Below the pieces are notes generated by a model that saw nothing but the letters and a program-made list of their open reading frames with translations, did not search any database and was not told where the DNA came from. From Brachypodium distachyon (Eukaryota; Streptophyta; Magnoliopsida; Poales; Poaceae): a DNA stretch of 64,000 nucleotides. Of this stretch, positions 30,745 through 42,116 are shown piece by piece (the first letter of the stretch is position 1; each line of letters begins with the position of its first letter). The position numbers and the translations under genes were made by a program. The DNA lies in assembly GCF_000005505.3 (NCBI RefSeq), contig NC_016135.3:9518613-9582612 (forward strand), written 5' to 3'.

Positions 30745-33150
30745 TTAAGCGTAGAATCGTGGCAGTTGCGCGACGTTCCATGGCCTGTTGTAGGTGACTC
30801 CAGTCTTCATATCTTTGAGATAGTAAGTGCCTCTCGGAATCACCTTGGTGACCACGTATGGACCCTCCCAAGGCGATTGGAGCTTGTGATGACCCTTTTG
30901 CTTGAGACGTAGTATGAGGTCACCTTCGACGAAGGAGCGGGTGCACAGCCGTCGGCTGTGGTAGTTACGCAGGCTATGCTGATAGACAGCTGCCTGTGCA
31001 AGCGCAACGTCGCGAGCTTCGTCGACCGTGTCGAGTGCATCTTCCATTGGCATGTCAACTTCCGGTCCAGAGTGAAAGATCGAGTATGTCACAGTGGGAG
31101 GGTGAATGTGACCAGTTTTAATTCTTTCTTAAAAAGTGAAGACTGAAGACTGAAGACAGTCACAATACAACAACGGGGATTACACTTAAACAATTTTAGA
31201 GTTGCAGCAGAAAGAAGAAAAATGAACAAGTTTATACCAGCAGCAGTGAAGACAGAACACAATGAATCAGTTATACTTCAACAAAGAGTAAAAGTTGAGG
31301 AACAAAATCACCAGGACTGAAGACACAGGGATTTGTTTTCCGAAGTTCAGATTGTTGGCACAATCCTACATCTCCATTGAGGGGGCTGAGTCACACAAGA
31401 CTCGCGGACACACAAGTCCACCCAATCCTCCTGAGCTAAGACCGAAGTCTCGCCCAGTTACTCGTGGTAGATCTTGAGGTGATCTCCGGACCTTCACAGA
31501 CTGGTTGATGACAAATCACAATCTTCGATTGCTCTTCAACACTGACTCCTAGCCGTCTAGGTGATGCCAGTCACCAAGAGTAACAAACTCCAAGTGCTCA
31601 GCTAGAGAGTGGATCCCATTCTTCACGCTTAGTTCAGCTCTAAGGGTTTCATCAGGTGTTCTTCAAAACAACTCACTGGGGATCACCACCGAACTCCTTC
31701 AGGGTGGATCGTCTTATAGCCTTGGCCACGGCTGATCTAGCCGTTGTGACCCGTTGGATAAAGTGAACTTTGAGACTCCAGCTCACACTTTATCACTTTG
31801 TCTCACAATGGTTAGATTAGGTGGTCAAGCACGAAAGCGACAGATTTTCAAACACATTTGAAATCAGAGTGAAGACTTCACGCGGAAGTTTCTGTGAAGC
31901 CTGAAATGCTTCATTCTTCACTCCGACGAAAAACACTCACACAGAAAATGGTTTTCGCCTAATCTGAACATGAAGAATAGGTTTCAGCTAAACCAGCTCC
32001 ACACTTCAACCCCCCCTTAATAGTACGGCATTCCTATACTCAAGTGAAGGAAAATGCTACGAAAAAACTTATGAAGAATGCTACGCTTCATGTTCTTCAC
32101 CGTTCTTCACTGAGTTCTTCATACTTCACGCCGGTACCTGTACTTCAATTTTTAGGGGTCATCGATGCTGGTTAAACCAACTCTTCTGAGGAACTAAAAC
32201 CTGAAACACTCCATGTAACTCATTAGTTCCTCCACCATGTTGTCATCATTCATCAAAACCCATACAGGGGCAAGGTTTCCCTTTCACAGAGTATGTCGTG
32301 ACTCTGGGAGCATTGAAACGAACGTCGGCTGATAGCACTGCTTCAGCTCCGTATACCATGAAGAACGGTGTGAACTTGGTACAACCGTTTGGAGTTGTCC
32401 GCAGGCTCCAGAGTACGGAGAGTAGTTCTTCGACGCATGCCCCAGCTGCGCGATGCAGGGGAGTCATGAGTCGTTTCTTGATGCCGACTGTGAGCAGGCC
32501 GTTCGCCTTTTCAACCTGCCCGTTAGTCTGTGGGTGCGCAACTGCTGCGTAATTGAGGTGGATTCCCATCTGTTCACAAAAGTCCCGGAACTCGTTAGAC
32601 ATGAAGTTTGACCCGTTGTCGATGATGATGCCGTGAGGGACTCCGAAGCGGAATACGATGGAACGAATGAATGCGACAGCAGTCGTTCCCGAGGCGTTTG
32701 TGATGGGCATTGCCTCGATCCACTTGGTGAATTTGTCGATAGCGACAAGCAGGAAGGTATGACCCCCTTCTTTTGATCGTTGGAGTGGTTCGACCATGTC
32801 GAGTCCCCATTGAGCGAAAGGCCAGGCGAACATCTGGCGTGGGGCGTGCGGCTGAGTTGCGAACATCTAGCAGGCCACGCATCGGGTGACGATGTCGGCG
32901 GCATCTTGTATCGTAGTCGGTCAGTAGAAACCGGCTCGAAAGGCTTTTGCTGCGATAGCACTGCTGCTCGCATGGTGACCACATGTGCCCTGATGTATAT
33001 CAATCAAAATCTCCTGTCCTTCCTCGGGTGGAATAAACCGTTGCAGGATGCTGGAGACGCTTCGTTTGTAGAGCTCTCCTTCACTGACGGTAAAAGCTTT
33101 GGATCGTCGAGCAATTCGACGTGCTTTTGCGACGTCTGCAGGTAGCTCTT
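30745..33150 (-). pseudogene. D integrase, interrupted by a solo LTR
   Basis: The zinc-binding part (GELYKRSVSSIL, IHQGTCGHHASS) lies near 33090-32960. The catalytic core has GLDMVEPL, VAIDKFTKWIEAMPI, IIIDNGSNFMSNEFRDF and HPQTNGQVEKANG, covering the DDE residues. A stop lies near 32868 (C* before MFATQPHA). The core is cut at ..RVTTYS by the solo LTR 31087-32288, then continues IFHSGPEVDMP and a C-terminal part (WEGPYVVTKVIPRGTYYL, NRPWNVAQLPRFYA), stopping at 30745. No chromodomain, as expected for Tat. Inactive because of the insertion. Confidence 0.9.
31087..32288. repeat. Solo LTR, 1202 bp, TSD GAGTA
   Basis: On the plus strand it starts TGTCACAGTGGGAGGG and ends CCCTTTCACA. The flanks are identical pentamers GAGTA (31082-31086 and 32289-32293), and the integrase sequence continues across. 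On the minus strand it begins TGTGAAAGGG and contains 'ttgatgaatgatgacaacatgg', which recalls SIRE/Maximus-type copia LTRs, and many 'gaagaa/cttcac' words. No coding region. Orientation is probably minus. Confidence 0.88.
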
Positions 33151-33299
33151 GTCGTATCATGTACGCAAGAAAAGGTTGCATCCACGTCGGCTCGACCATG
33201 AGCACCTCATCAGGTTCTTCTTCACCGGTTGCGACTGCAGGGTCGTCCGGTGAGTCAGGGTCAAGAGGTTTTTGCTCACCGTTGATTGGTGTTGACTTC

Positions 33300-33828
33300 C
33301 TGGGACTCGAAGTACTCCTTTCTTTGATCGATCTCTGGTGTATGATCTCTAGGAATACTCCGGACGAGATTGGGGAACGAGTTGAGCCAATGTTGGCCAG
33401 ACTGTCCACTTCGTCATTGCTGTTTCGGCTAATGTGACGCAGCTCGCATCCATCAAACTGGCCTTCCATTATGTTGTAGAGATCGCGATAAGCAATCATG
33501 GAATCGGAGATGGCGTCACACGACTTCATCGTTTGCTGAACGAAGAGGTATGAGCCGTCGTATATCATGAGTCTCGTGGCCCGCGGGCTTTGGCCATGCG
33601 CATGCCATGCAGGAGGGCCTCGTACTCGGCTTCATTGTTTGAAGGATTTGAAAAATGCATCTGAAGCACGTAGCGGAGTCTATCACCTTTGGGTGAAATA
33701 AGCACGACACCCGCGCCTACGCCTTCATGTCGCTTCGATCCATCGAAATATATCGTCCATGAGCTTGACATGTCGGGTGGGCCCGGAGTCTGAGCCTCTG
33801 TCCACTCGGCAATGAAGTCAGGGAGCAC
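33300..33828 (-). pseudogene. D second (archaeal-type) RNase H
   Basis: The frame reads SSWTIYFDGSKRHEGVGAGVV, LRYVLQMHFSNPSNNEAEYE and ALLHGMRMAKA. This is the RVT_3-type RNase H with the FDGS and NNEAEYEAL motifs found as an extra domain in Tat elements. A frameshift near 33565 moves the remainder to another frame (YDGSYLFVQQTMKS, YRDLYNIMEGQFDGCELRHI, NEVDSLAN-like). It removes RNA from hybrids alongside the regular RNase H in this lineage. Decayed. Confidence 0.85.
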
Positions 33829-33831
33829 TTG

Positions 33832-34461
33832 TTACTTGATCAACTTCCGCCATTCGTAGGTTATGTTGCGAGCTGATAGCTCGATTCCCCACTCGGCAAC
33901 TCGTCCCGTTGCTTCGGAATTGTTCAGAATGTTAGCGAGAGGAGCCTCACTGACAACCACAACTGGGTGTTGCTGGAAATAGTGTCTTAGCTTTCGTGCT
34001 GTCAGAAAGACTCCATACGCAAGCTTTTGATAGTGTGGGTACCGTTGCTTTGTAGGCGAGAGGACCTCACTGATGTAATAGACTGGCCGTTGAACACCAT
34101 GGGTCTTGCCATCTTTGGCTCGCTCAACTACAATCTCTGTGCTGACCACCTGAGTGGTGCCTGCGATGTATAATAGGAGCTGCTCATCTTCTTGTGGGGC
34201 GACGAGGATCGGCGAGGTTGACAATAGGCGCTTCAAGTCAGCGAAAGCAGCACTGGCCTCTAGAGTCCATGCGAAGTCGTCTTTCTTCTTCTTCAAAAGG
34301 TGGTAGGAAGGCAAGTCTTTCTCGCCTAGCCTACCGATGAATCGGCTCAGGGCCGCGAGTCGACCGGTGAGCTGCTGGAGCTCATGAATTTTAGTCGGCT
34401 CCTTCATGGTTAGGATGGCTTTGATTTTTGTCGGGTTTGCCTCGATTCCTCGAGCCGACAA
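33832..34461 (-). pseudogene. D RT connection and first RNase H
   Basis: The frame reads ARGIEANPTKIKAIL, RLAALSRFIGRLGEKDLP, FADLKRLLSTSPILVAP, then YYISEVLSPTKQRYPHYQKL and GVFLTARKLRHYFQQH. This is the RT thumb/connection and gypsy RNase H. It is in a different frame from the RT upstream (34515), so a frameshift lies between. The end ELSARNITYEWR..LIK meets a stop at 33832. The preserved order is RT, RNase H, archaeal RNase H. Confidence 0.88.
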
Positions 34462-34514
34462 AAGTATCCAAGGAGTTGCCCGGCGGGTACTCCAAAAGTG
34501 CCCTTGGTTGGGTT

Positions 34515-35786
34515 CTACTTAATTTTGTACTTGTCCAGATTGTCAAACATCTCCCGTATATCGTCAAGAAGTGTTTCTTCCTTCTTTGTCTTTATGACTA
34601 TATCATCGATATAGACTTGGACGTTGTTCCCTAGCTGAGACTCAAGGCATGGCTGCATGCAGCGTTGATAGGTGGCGCCTGCATTGTTGAGCCCGAAGGG
34701 CATTGTTGTGTAACAGAAAACACCGTATGGAGTGACAAATGCTGTCTTTTCCTCGTCTTCGACCTTGAGTCGAATCTGGTTGTATCCTGAGTAGGCATCC
34801 AGAAAGGACAGTCGATCGCAGCCGGCGGTCGAGTCGACGATCTGGTCAATCCAGGGCAAAGAAAAATGATCCTTTGGGCAGTGCTTGTTAAGCGATGTGA
34901 AGTCGACACACATACGCAACACTGTGGTATTTTTCTTGGGGACAAGGACGGGGTTTGCTACCCAGGTCGCTTGTTTTATCTCCCTGATGAATTTAACTTC
35001 GAGGAGTCGTTTTACTTCTTCCCCGATGGCTTTGCGCTTTGGCTCCGAGAAACGCCGCATGGGTTGTCGCACGGGCTTTGCGTTCTCGTCTACTTTAAGC
35101 GCATGCTCTGCAAATTCCCTGGGACTTCCAGGCATGTCAGCTGGCACCCAGACAAAGATTTCCCAACGCTCACGGAGGAGTTCGATGAGCGTGCTTTCCT
35201 GCATAGGAGGAAGGCTTGTAGATATTACAGCGGTTTTGCTAGAGTCGGTCGGATGGACCTGAACCTCCTTGGTGTCCGCTTTCTTGTTAAACTTGGGCTG
35301 ATTAGCCGGTTTCTTGGAGATTGGTGTTTGCTCTAAGCCAGTTGAGGCTTGTAGCTGTTCGAACTCTTCATGCATGCCGAAGGACTCAGAAATTGTATGG
35401 AATTCTTTGTCGCAGATGTCTGATCGCGTGAAATTTCCTGAAACGGTGATCACGCCATTGGGCCCTGGCATTTTGAGCTTGAGATAAGCGTAATGCGGGA
35501 CCACCATGAAGCGAGCCAGCGCGACTCGGCTTAGTACCACGTGGTACTGTGAAGGCCAATCGACTACCTCGAAGTCAAGCCTTTCACGCCGAAAATTGTC
35601 GGGTGAGCCGAATACGACGTCCAGGCCGATTCTTCCAAGTGGCGTGGCTGCTTTGCCTGGTATTATTCCGTGGAAGGTTGTATCCGTTGCAGGAAGCCTT
35701 GTCACGGAATGGTTCATCCCGCGGAGGGTGTCAGCATAAATTAGATTGAGACCACTTCCGCCATCGACAAATACTTTGTTCATCAT
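34515..35786 (-). pseudogene. D protease and reverse transcriptase
   Basis: The protease begins VFVDGGSGLNLIYADTL; Tat elements use this D-G-G-S form in place of DTG. RT has the fingers (EVKRLLEVKFIREIKQ, VLVPKKNTTVLRMCVDFTSL), palm (RLSFLDAYSGYNQIRL, YGVFCYTTMPFGL) and the catalytic VQVYIDDIVIK, so the aspartates are intact here. The frame then stops at 34515 (DKYKIK*). The start is not fixed; gag and this frame are separated by broken sequence (35787-36180). RT core is the best preserved part of D. Confidence 0.92.
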
Positions 35787-36180
35787 GTACCCGCCGATCT
35801 ACGCTTCGAGCACTAGGGCAGCATGTCCGGGTCATGGGACCCTAGGAGGGTGATCTTCTCGAGAGTACCTGATTTGTGTTTCAGACCAATCAAGGTACTG
35901 TGGCGCTGCTGGCGGCGTGGCCACGGCCATATGTACTTGTCGGATTATTAACTTTTGAACCCTGTTCGTTGGCCTGCTCTTCTGAATCATGCAAACATGG
36001 CCTGCTAGCGCTTCGACAGCAGCAAGTGTTTGCTCCAAAGAGTGGCTCATTACCTCGACCAGGTTAGCCCGTAGTGCGTGGGCCGATGAGGCTCCAATGA
36101 CCGGAGTCGCTGGTGTCGTCATGACGGCCCTATTGCCGAGGTGATGGGGATGACTCATTTGTGAGTTTGTCTGTCACGCT

Positions 36181-38170
36181 CTGGTGAGCTTGAGGTGTAA
36201 CTCCTTGAATCTTCTACACTCCCTCAAGGGATGACTAGGCTTGATGTTGCCTTGTTCGTCTTTGTAAACATGGAACGGGCAAGAAGCCATCAACTGCTGA
36301 GAGAGCGTGGGTTGCCCATCCTTGCATCGCCATTGCGGTTTAGACTCGCGGATTTCACTGTTGTGGTCACCCTCCGAGTGGGAAGTGGCGGCAATGAAAT
36401 CAGGTGAGGCTAATTCTTCGTGCGTGCGACCCTTTCGCTTCCTTCGTCTCCCGAAGGCGCGATCTGCCCTCGTTCATTGCGAACTGAGTCTTCTCCATCC
36501 GCCCATCGGTTGGTGATTTCCATCAGATATATGATGGTGGAGGGTCAAACGCGACCCAATTCTTCTTTCAGTTCGACTCGACGAAGGCCTCGTCTGAATG
36601 CGTCTATGGCGCTTTCATCTGAGATTTCTTCAGAGGCGTGCTTCAAGTTGGTCCATCGCTGGATATAGGAGCGAATAGGCTCTTCCTCGCACTGAACGCA
36701 CAACCGGAGTTGTTCGAGAGAGACTGGTCGCTTATACGTGGCTTTGAAATTCCGTGTGAAAGCTTGTACCAGCTCGTCCCACGAAGTGAGCTCGCCGTCG
36801 CGCAAGCTGTTTAACCAAGTGCGAGCCGGACCCCTGAGCTGTAGTTGAAGATACTGCATAGCGGTGGTTCGAGTTCCACCTTGGCACCGAACCCCGGTGA
36901 GGTAGTCCTCCAACCAGGTTCTGGTCTCCTGAGTTCCGTCATATTTGACTAAGTCACAAGGTGGCTTGAAATTTCTTGGCATCCTGGTTCGACGAATCTG
37001 ACGACTGAAGCATGGCGCTCCACACGTTTCGTGGTCTGAATCAGGAGAGTCCCCTCTACGGCCGGCCAGGCGGCTATCGGCTCGATGAGGAGATTGACTC
37101 CTTTTGTGAAGGTTTTGCTTGTTTTGACCTGAGTCAGGCACTCGGCGATCATGCTGGGACTCGCCATCCCTATGAGGCAGGGCGGTCAAGTTTTGCTTGA
37201 TACACGAAGTTCTCGCTTTAGCCAATTCCTTAAGGATTCGCTCGCGGACGCGCCAGCGCGGGTCATTGTTTTGTAGTGGGATTGACTGTAGGCGAGTACT
37301 CCCAGCACGGAGTGCCTCTTCTGTAATCCCAAGTTTCGCCTCGTTGCGATCATCTGCTGACAGGAAGCTTGAATAGAGATCACAAACCGCATGTATTCTA
37401 TCTTCCTCAGGTAATTTATGGAAACGAGACCCGCGATGGGCGTTTCGAAGAGGGGGAGCACTCCTTCCCAAGGTGTCGGATGACTCCGGCCAAACCTTTA
37501 TGGATGCTTGAAGTTCCTCCTCTATCTTCTTAAGTTTGTCAGCTTTGAGCTTTTGTTGCTTAACAAACTCTTCTTTTTCTTTGACCAAGTTGAAGCGGTT
37601 CCTGGCCAAGGAGTTCACATATGATTCCAACTCTGCAGGAGTTGGTTCATTCATGAGAACTCCCGAATCAAGGGCTGCTTGAACCCGCGACTTCTCTGCT
37701 GCTGGATGACCACCTTGCGGATTTACAATCGTAACCGCAGTCGAAGAAGTTGAGGTGACAGGATTTGTCATGAAGATTTGGGCGATGGCGCACTCAGGCG
37801 TAGAATCGCTGTTGTCGTGGCAGCCGTCTTGTCCTAGGCAGTCGCCAGCGTCGCTTAAGACGGGGCTTTCTGCGTGACAAGGCGAATTGGCTTCGATCCG
37901 AGAGGGACTCTCGGGGGAACCCTGCCTTCTGAGTGTTTTCGTCAGATCCGTCAACGGGATCCTATCTGAAGGTGAGAGAAGAAGCGTCTTTTTCCGAGTT
38001 GGAACAGTTAGATCTGGTAGTCGAAGGATTCCAGTTCGGTCGGCTCGGAGATGGAATTCCCCGAATACAAGATCCGTGCCTGTATGAAGCACGCTGAACA
38101 CCGCACGGCTGGCGGGAGGGTGAGCGGTAAAGTGAAAGGACCTGAAGGTCATTGACTCCGCTGAGTCGAC
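36181..38170 (-). pseudogene. D gag, decayed
   Basis: The frame 38317-36545 reads through the primer site, so the true start is likely a later Met (near 38150, MTFRSFHFTAHP). A Gln/Lys-rich coiled coil (LVKEKEEFVKQQKLKADKLK) precedes the capsid-like retrotrans_gag region (RTWLEDYLTGVRC, LRGPARTWLNSLRDGEL, WDELVQAFTRNFKATYKR). It ends at a stop at 36545. Further down, in another frame, a CPFH...HPLREC zinc-finger-like motif (about 36215-36275) marks the nucleocapsid part. Frameshifts make it non-functional. Confidence 0.82.
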
Positions 38171-38225
38171 AACGGGCTTGAAAAATCTGAAACCGCCGAG
38201 GTCGTGTTTCCAATACACTTCTTTT

Positions 38226-38241
38226 CCACAGACGGCACCAA
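38226..38241 (-). promoter_or_regulatory. D primer-binding site
   Basis: On the minus strand the 16 bases TTGGTGCCGTCTGTGG lie directly after the LTR end ...TTCGTCA. Similar 'TTGGCGCCGTCTGTGG' sites are typical for Tat elements. It fixes the orientation of D and the inner end of its 5' LTR. Confidence 0.8.
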
Positions 38242-39225
38242 TGACGAAGAAGATGTAACTTCGACAATGTCCATGTTGGTGAACTTGTATTAAAGAAAGA
38301 GGAATGTGTGTTAGCAAACTCGTCAGCTACAAGACCGAAAACCGAACCAGGAAAAACCAAAACCGAACCGAAAACCGTGCGTTAACCGAACAAAACAGAA
38401 AAATATTTGCCGTTTGGCCCACGGGATAGCTTTGCCGCCCGCGCGGACCGCTCCTGCCGTTCAATGGATACCGACGACCCGCGGACCTGGTATATTTATA
38501 GTCCTGGTAGAGCTTCATTTCTCCTTACCAATCCGAGGTGGTACTAAATCTGCATGTGCGTGCTCTGTTCGTGTTTGTGTGGTTCCTGCTTGTGGTTTGC
38601 ACTTGGTTGGGCCGACAGGTAAATGAACTGGGCCTCGTAGCCGATAGCCGGTGGTCCGATGACTTTTTTTCTTTAGTTTTCGAATGGATCGATCTCCTGC
38701 CTGACACACTGCTCAGCACTTTGGCAGCAGTCGGTATTACTGTTTAGAAGTCTACGACATGTAATACTAGTGGTCTGCCATTTGCAAGTGTTCAACATTT
38801 ATAACCATTTGGCAAGTGCTCAGCAAGGCCTAGGCAGCCGAATGACTAGATCAATTTTCAAGGGTATTAGTTGCGCAATTTGTGAACTGACTCAAGAAGG
38901 AGCATAGATTGACGTCTGCAGGCTAATCAATGTTTCACATTATACATTGTACCGAGTCGTCGAGTGCGTCTAGGTGACTTATATCTAATCTGGGGTCTAT
39001 TCTTGGCTCCCCCTCCTGGTCCTTTATATATGCAGGAACTCAGGTCTCAGGTAGAGTCCAAATCGGTTACAATGAGGAGATATACTTTAATTAACCTTTC
39101 TTGTCTTGATTCGCAAGATTTTGGCATGTAAACTCCTGGAGTCGAGGTAGGCTTCCTTATGGGCCCCCAGCTAGGCTGTACCGGGTATAGTCGAGTCGAG
39201 TACGTGGTTATGATTAACCACGTCA
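38242..39225 (-). repeat. D 5' LTR, 984 bp
   Basis: On the minus strand it starts TGACGTGGTTAATC at 39225 and ends TTCGTCA at 38242; TGACG/CGTCA forms a 5-bp inverted end. A TATA box (catatataaagga, minus) lies at 39020-39031. The inner part 38335-38400 has repeated aaccgaa words, and a second TATA-like string (ggtatatttatag) is on the plus strand at 38489-38501, so part of the LTR may be an insertion. It shares its outer 330 bp with 24015-24350. Confidence 0.8.
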
Positions 39226-40128
39226 GGTATCATGCCGTAATGAACTGCACTAAAGCACGGGCATTGAGAGAAGCAGTCCAGGCTGTTTGGACTTTGCTAA
39301 AAGAAGCAGAACTACAGTAAAACTGGGCCGGATTGGGTGCTAATGTGCCTGAACAAAGCTAATGAGGAATGCAGGACTAAGCTCATGTTCCTGTGGTGGA
39401 GATCATGGCACTTGCGAAATGACATCATTTCCAGTAAAGGCGATGCTTCTGTTACGGCTTCGGCTCACTTTCTCTTCAATTATGCTAATGCCTTGCTATC
39501 ACTCAATGGTCGACCACCACTGCACGACCCTAAAGGGAAATCCTTGCTCGGAGGTAGCCCTCCAATCACCCCCTTTACTGAAGCTGGACCAAGATCCCCT
39601 GAATGGAGACCACCGGATACGGGATGGGCCAAATTGAATGTTGATGCTAGCTTGGTACCGAGCTCTGGAGCTGCTGCTTGGGGTGGAATCTTACGAGATG
39701 AAAGTGGTGCTGTCATTGCGTCGAATTGGAACTTAATTCCCAATTGCCAGTCTGCTGAATTCGCCGAAGGAATTGCTTGCCTGAAGGGTATCCGCCTAGC
39801 AAGAAGATTCAGTAATCTACCGCTCAATGTAGAGAGTGACTGTCAGAGTCTTGTGTTGGCTCTCACTGATCCTTCAATTCAAAGGTCGTCCCTAAGACCT
39901 GTGATCGAGGAAATTCGGCACTTGGTGCCGTTCGACCCTGGCATGCAGTTTAGGTTCACGAGTCGTCTGAATAATCGTGTAGCTCATGAATTAGCGAAAT
40001 TCTGTATTAGTGTGTCTAATGGTGGTGTGTTGAGTGCTGCAATTCCCTCCTGTGTGGGGCGATTGCTTATGGATGATTGTATCTCTCCTGCCGTTTGATT
40101 AATATAGCACCACCTTTCAAAAAAAAAA
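39226..40128 (+). pseudogene. LINE 3' end with RNase H domain
   Basis: Frames read NCTKARALREAVQAVWTLLK, then (after a shift near 39320) LNKANEECRTKLMFLWWRSW and LRNDIISSKGDA, then the RNase H-like WAKLNVDASL, AWGGILRDESGAVIASNWN, SAEFAEGIACLKGIRLARRF, VESDCQSLVLAL and NRVAHELAKF. The stop is near 40098, followed by a 20-bp tail and a 10-A tract (40119-40128). This is the C-terminal RVT_3 RNase H of a plant L1-type LINE, 5'-truncated in the usual way. The RT and endonuclease are missing. A target duplication was not found. Confidence 0.82.
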
Positions 40129-41178
40129 CAATACTTAGAACCATCGGTTCTAACTTTTCTTAGCGCTGAATCGGTTCTAACTTTTCTTAGCGTTACTTGT
40201 TGACCGACGCTGCGTTTGCTCTTAGTTTCTTAATCGGTTTGCACATGCATGTGCAGTGCGTGTCCGTGTAGGTTCCTTGGTTTTGGCAATTCTGGGCGGT
40301 AGGATTCGTATTGATTGCATGTTGGAATCTGACTAGGACTAGGATAGTTGATTAAGTAGTCTTGGCGTGTGTCTATGTGTGTATACGCATACTGCCCAAG
40401 GTTGTAAGATTGTACCGTGAGATTTAGAAGAGAAAAAATAAAGAGAAAAGACACGGCAGGTGTCTTTGGCCATAATTTGCTGATCCTGGTGTGCGTCTTC
40501 ATGTGATCGATCTTTAGTCAACCCCAACATCTACGAACGTCACCGTCCTCCGCTTTGCGGCATCATCGTCAATGGACGGCCTCCATCACCACCCGATCTC
40601 CGTCTCTGGCGTGCACACCGCCTCCCGAGCTCGGCATCGACCAATTGGCTCTCCCAAAACCCCCCAACCGAGCCCGGGTTGTGCTCCTCCGCTTCTGGCC
40701 GCTAGTCACCGAAGTCGACGCTAACGGGAGCCTCCATATTCGTATGCTGCACTATCAAGTCCACGGTGAGGCGCTGCTCCTTTTGCAATTTCCATGAGCT
40801 TTTTCGTGCTCTATACCGTTCTGCCGGCTTGCGCCACTCGGCCGTCGCCTAAGGTCACACCACCTCCTTCCCACCACCAATGGCCGCATTGACCTCTCCG
40901 TGATTCAGCTCCAATCGACCCAACTGGTCTCCGCCATCTACCTCAGCGGTGAGAACACGGCAACACACAGTCGAGGATCACCTCCTCCATACTGGCAAGC
41001 TGGACAAGCGTCAGAGTTGTCCGTGGCACGGCTTGCAATTCTGGAACCCATCGCGGATAAGGAGACCGCTGATGTCAAAGCACCCTGCTGGTCCATGGCA
41101 TACAAGATGTAGCAGCTGGAGGAGTAGCGGTTACTAAGCCATTCTTGATGAGGGCACCAAGATCAGATGTTTTTTTAG
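40129..41178. other. Degenerate gene-like stretch, and a 23-bp direct repeat
   Basis: 40143-40165 and 40170-40192 are identical 23-mers (atcggttctaac...ttagcg). From about 40530 to 41110 the DNA turns GC-rich with coding-like codon bias and several short plus-strand frames (for example DGLHHHPISVSGVHTAS; VLLRFWPLVTEVDANGSLHI; STLLVHGIQDVAAGG) broken by stops. No family was recognised. It may be a decayed gene or a captured fragment. It ends at the MULE target site at 41179. Confidence 0.4.
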
Positions 41179-41543
41179 ATGATTATAGGGTTTTTTATTT
41201 CTGTGCCCCTCTTTCCTTAGCTTTACTCAGTTATACCCGAGGCCAGAAACAGTGCTCGCTGCTACACTTGTTCGTTTCGTGATTCCTCCCAAATGCCCTC
41301 ACGGAGCACCTTCTAATGGTCAAGCCCCTTTGACCGTTTTGTTCTGACGGGTGGGCCGCGAGGAGTGCTGATAGGTGGGCCCGAAGCCGTGTTTCTGGCG
41401 TGTGGGGCTGCGAGGAGACAGTGCAAGCGGGCAGGTTTTAACGTGTCTGGTTACCTTACATGCGGGCCAGGTCCTGACAGGTGGGGTCGGTCCACTTAAC
41501 TTACATGTGGGGCTTCGAAAAAAGTGACAGGTGGGTCCATCGT

Positions 41544-41878
41544 CTATCTCTCTCATCCCTTTCCCAAATACACCGCCGCCCCCGCCAAATACGTCTCCGT
41601 CCTCGCCCTGGCTACGGCGCCGCTTGGTACGCCTCCATGGGCTCGCCGGCGAGACTTCCGAAGGGAAGCCTATCTCTCTCATCCCTTTCCCAAATACACC
41701 GCCGCCCCCGCCAAATACGCCTCCTTGCTCGCCCTGGCAACGGCGCCACCAGATACGTCTCCGTGGGCAGACTTGCGAAGGGAAGCCTATCTCTCTCATC
41801 CCTTTCCCAACTACGCCCCCCCCTCGCCAAATACGCCTCCGTGGGCTCGTCGGCGAGACTTGCGAAGGGAAGCAGCGT
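41544..41878 (+). repeat. ~117-bp tandem repeat, 3 units
   Basis: Unit starts 'tatctctctcatccctttcc' and ends 'cgaagggaagcc'. Units start near 41546, 41670 and 41787; the third is shorter. The plus frame would read YLSHPFPKYTAAPAKY per unit and the minus strand is also open, which is a repeat effect. It lies between the left TIR and the gene. In Mutator elements, sub-TIR repeats of this kind are common. Confidence 0.85.
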
Positions 41879-42116
41879 CTACATAGCCTAATCGAAGAAA
41901 GCAAATTCTACCCGAGTCTACACTTGTTCGTTTTGCACAGAAATAAACTTTACAATCACAATTATGGAAGCGGTTACGTCACAGGCAGTTCAATAAAGCG
42001 GTTCATCATCATAGAACAATTCATCATCATAGAACATGCAGTGCAAATTCTAACAATTAACGGCATTCATATAAAACTTTACAATTAACAACATTCATAT
42101 AAAATGACACGGCCGA

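Larger units (their letters stand above)
26031..39225 (-). mobile_element. Tat-type Ty3/gypsy element D
   Basis: Reading the minus strand: 5' LTR (39225-38242), primer site, gag, protease-RT, RNase H, a second archaeal-type RNase H, integrase, a 52-bp tandem array, and a gene on the opposite (plus) strand. Two RNases H and a variable 3' region with tandem repeats are marks of the Tat lineage. The 3' LTR and polypurine tract are not found; the element ends at 26031 inside its reverse-strand gene. Two solo LTRs are nested in it. Coding frames contain several stops and shifts. Confidence 0.88.

Noticed and set aside
39337..40098. Host RNase H gene
   Set aside because: The RNase H-like frame is preceded by LINE-type sequence and followed at once by a poly(A) tract, which marks a LINE 3' end and not a host gene.
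41320..41904. 194-codon minus-strand ORF
   Set aside because: It spans the MULE TIR and the 117-bp array; the open frame is explained by the repeat length.
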